Assembly: GCF_030811855.1 (NCBI RefSeq)
Contig: NZ_JAUSRN010000020.1
Coordinates: 37,358-101,357 of the forward strand
Origin: Variovorax paradoxus
GTDB taxonomy: Bacteria; Pseudomonadota; Gammaproteobacteria; Burkholderiales; Burkholderiaceae_C
DNA: 64,000 nt
Reading direction: 5' to 3'
The notes under the pieces are model-generated. The model saw nothing but the letters and a program-made list of their open reading frames with translations, did no database searches and was not told the origin of the DNA. This document shows, in pieces, positions 62,566 through 64,000 of this stretch. Positions within the stretch are counted from its first letter, which is position 1. Each line of letters starts with the position of its first letter. Made by a program: the position numbers and the translations under genes.

Positions 62566-63702
62566 TCAGTAGCTGGCGAGAGGAACGGGGGCCGCGTTCT
62601 TGAAGGTGAACACCGTGATCGGCGCCTGCTTCATGTTGCCCTTGTCGTCGTAGCTGTAGGTTGCGGCCACGCCCTTGTAGGTGGTCTTGTAGAGCTCGGC
62701 GCCCACCTTGTCGGGATCGATGGAATTGGCCTTCTGCATCGATTCGCCGATGAACAGCACCTGGTCGTAGTACGAAGCGGCATACGCGTCCGCGTCGGCG
62801 TTGAAGCGTTTCTTGAACTTGGCCTTGAAGGCCGGGCCGCTCTGCGCTTTCTCGAGAATGGAGCCGCCTTGCGCGCAGAACACCAGGTCGTTGACCGCGT
62901 CGCCGCCCAGCTTGCCGGTGGCCGGGCTGCACAGCGTGTCACCGCCCAAAAGCTTGCCGGGCACGGCCAGTTGCTTCATCTGGCGCGCCATGGGTGCGGC
63001 CTGCGGCGCGTAGCCGCCGAAGAAGATCGCCTCGGGCGCCTTGGCCTTCATGTTGGTCAGGATGGCGGTGAAGTCCACGGCCTTGTCGGTGGTGAACTCC
63101 TGCCCGACCACCGTGAGGCCCTGCTTCTTCGCTTCCTTGGTGAACTCTTCCGCAAGGCCCTGGCCGAAGGCGGTGCGGTCGTCGATCACGCCCACCTTCG
63201 TCACCTTGAGCACCTTGGCCGCGTACACCGCCATGCTGGAGCCGATCTGGTTGTCGCTTGCGATGATGCGGTACAGGTTCTTGTAGCCGCCCTGCGTCAC
63301 CTTCGGGTTGGTGCCCACGGTGGAGACCATGGTGCCGCCATCGGCGTAGATGCGCGAAGCCGGAATGGCCACGCCCGAGCAGTACGGACCCATGACGTAC
63401 TTGACGCCGTCGTCCACGAATTTCTGCGCCACGCTCACGCCGGACTTGGCGTCGCACTGGTCGTCTTCGGACACCAGCTCGAACTTCAGCGTCTTGCCGC
63501 CAGCGATGATCTTCTTCGCGTTGAGTTCTTCGATGGCAAGCCGCACGCCGTTCTCGTTGTCCTTGCCTGCGAAGGCATTGGGGCCCGAGAGCGGCCCGCT
63601 GTGGCCGATCTTGACGACCTGCTCCTGCTGCGCATTGGCGTGGCCTGCCACGGCGATGGCCACGAGGCCGAGAAACGGAATCATGTGTGCTTTGGACTTC
63701 AT
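62566..63702 (-). CDS. Periplasmic branched-chain-amino-acid-type ABC binding protein
   Basis: 378 residues. A signal peptide ends near HANAQ (residues 20-25). IGHSGPLSGPNAFAGKDNEN starts the Peripla_BP_6 (LivK-like) domain; cysteines in DDQCDAKSG, GPYCSGV, GGDTLCSPATG and FCAQGG suggest structural disulphides. No permease or ATPase genes are inside the window, though the operon could continue to the right. By context it likely binds hydroxyproline or a related amino acid. Confidence 0.88.
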   Translation of the reverse strand: MKSKAHMIPFLGLVAIAVAGHANAQQEQVVKIGHSGPLSGPNAFAGKDNENGVRLAIEELNAKKIIAGGKTLKFELVSEDDQCDAKSGVSVAQKFVDDGVKYVMGPYCSGVAIPASRIYADGGTMVSTVGTNPKVTQGGYKNLYRIIASDNQIGSSMAVYAAKVLKVTKVGVIDDRTAFGQGLAEEFTKEAKKQGLTVVGQEFTTDKAVDFTAILTNMKAKAPEAIFFGGYAPQAAPMARQMKQLAVPGKLLGGDTLCSPATGKLGGDAVNDLVFCAQGGSILEKAQSGPAFKAKFKKRFNADADAYAASYYDQVLFIGESMQKANSIDPDKVGAELYKTTYKGVAATYSYDDKGNMKQAPITVFTFKNAAPVPLASY

Positions 63703-63730
63703 GCTTGTTCCTATGTAAGGGACGAAAGGG

Positions 63731-64000
63731 TTATGCCATGACCGACTGGTACTGCACAGGCCGCGTGGCCAGCGCCTTCTTCACGATCGCCTCCACGGCC
63801 GCGCGCTCCTCGCCGATGAGCGGCAGCCGCGGGCGGCGCATGTGCTCCGTGCCCACACCCACCAGCGCGTCGATCAGCTTCAGGTTCTGCACCAGCTTGT
63901 TCGAGACATCCAGGTGCAGCATCGGCGTCATCCACTGGTACAGCTTCAGCGCCTCGGCAAACTGGCCGGCCTTCATCAGGTCGTACAGCGCCACCGTCTC
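63731..64000 (-). CDS. lhpC: DapA-superfamily protein, C-terminal fragment (probable pyrroline-4-hydroxy-2-carboxylate deaminase)
   Basis: The gene runs off the right edge; only the last about 89 residues are visible (MKAGQFAEALKLYQWMTPML, LDVSNKLVQNLKLIDALVG, RRPRLPLIGEERAAVEAIVK). This is the C-terminal helical part of the dihydrodipicolinate-synthase family; the catalytic Lys and N-terminus are outside. In hydroxyproline operons such a gene encodes delta-1-pyrroline-4-hydroxy-2-carboxylate deaminase, which yields alpha-ketoglutarate semialdehyde. Assignment by operon context, since true dapA would be equally similar in this part. Confidence 0.75.
   Translation of the reverse strand, partial: ETVALYDLMKAGQFAEALKLYQWMTPMLHLDVSNKLVQNLKLIDALVGVGTEHMRRPRLPLIGEERAAVEAIVKKALATRPVQYQSVMA

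Noticed and set aside
63731..64000. Lysine-biosynthesis dapA
   Set aside because: The C-terminal fragment cannot distinguish it, but the hydroxyproline operon context favours the deaminase.

Overview
The window looks like chromosomal DNA of a GC-rich betaproteobacterium of the family Comamonadaceae, most likely Variovorax or a close relative. This rests on gene order (recA-recX, sucCD, the infA-dbpA pair), protein style, many GTG starts, and a porin-like small lipoprotein typical of Burkholderiales. There is no rRNA, tRNA, CRISPR array, insertion sequence or prophage. Nearly all the sequence is coding, mostly in short co-directional runs.

Layout. 1-8.7 kb: GST fragment, purB, a PepSY protein and TonB receptor pair (iron or siderophore uptake), yaeQ, two small zinc-type proteins, and a textbook yybP-ykoY manganese riboswitch in front of a TerC/YjbE-family gene. 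8.7-12.6 kb: M48 peptidase, moaC and a PglL-like oligosaccharyltransferase. 12.7-20.4 kb: a tightly coupled minor-pilin operon, pilV-pilW-pilX-pilY1-pilE-fimT. 20.6-26.6 kb: a visibly AT-richer glycan island (two glycosyltransferases, methyltransferase, flippase, acyltransferase, DegT aminotransferase). 26.7-30.7 kb: a GT2 glycosyltransferase, a large GT-C-like membrane protein and the major pilin pilA, which has a clear sigma-54 promoter. 30.9-36.4 kb: a signalling module (cyclic-nucleotide phosphodiesterase, CHASE2 adenylate cyclase, FHA protein, PP2C phosphatase) followed by a second TerC.

36.4-45.5 kb: sucCD, argC, recA-recX with a candidate LexA box, a MarR regulator and a TctDE-like two-component system. 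45.5-50.3 kb: birA, a SET-domain protein with a lysine-rich tail and, divergent from it, topoisomerase III fused to a KKA-rich linker and a SWIB domain. A 37-nt perfectly alternating purine-pyrimidine tract lies between the last two. 50.3-58.1 kb: small lipoprotein, glutamine-amidotransferase-like hydrolase, sugar isomerase, cold-shock-type cluster (88-aa protein, infA, dbpA), small unknown proteins, a MerR regulator and an acyltransferase. 58.2-64 kb: a hydroxyproline catabolic operon (GntR regulator, three-subunit D-hydroxyproline dehydrogenase, 4-hydroxyproline 2-epimerase, ABC binding protein, deaminase fragment).

Three themes stand out. First, a type IV pilus neighbourhood combines assembly genes, two candidate pilin-glycosylation enzymes, a glycan cassette and cAMP signalling. 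Second, a divergent pair of proteins carries domains best known from eukaryotic chromatin (SET; SWIB), each with a histone-H1-like basic segment. Third, a manganese riboswitch has a readable switching hairpin. All functional statements come from reading motifs and context; no database search was run.
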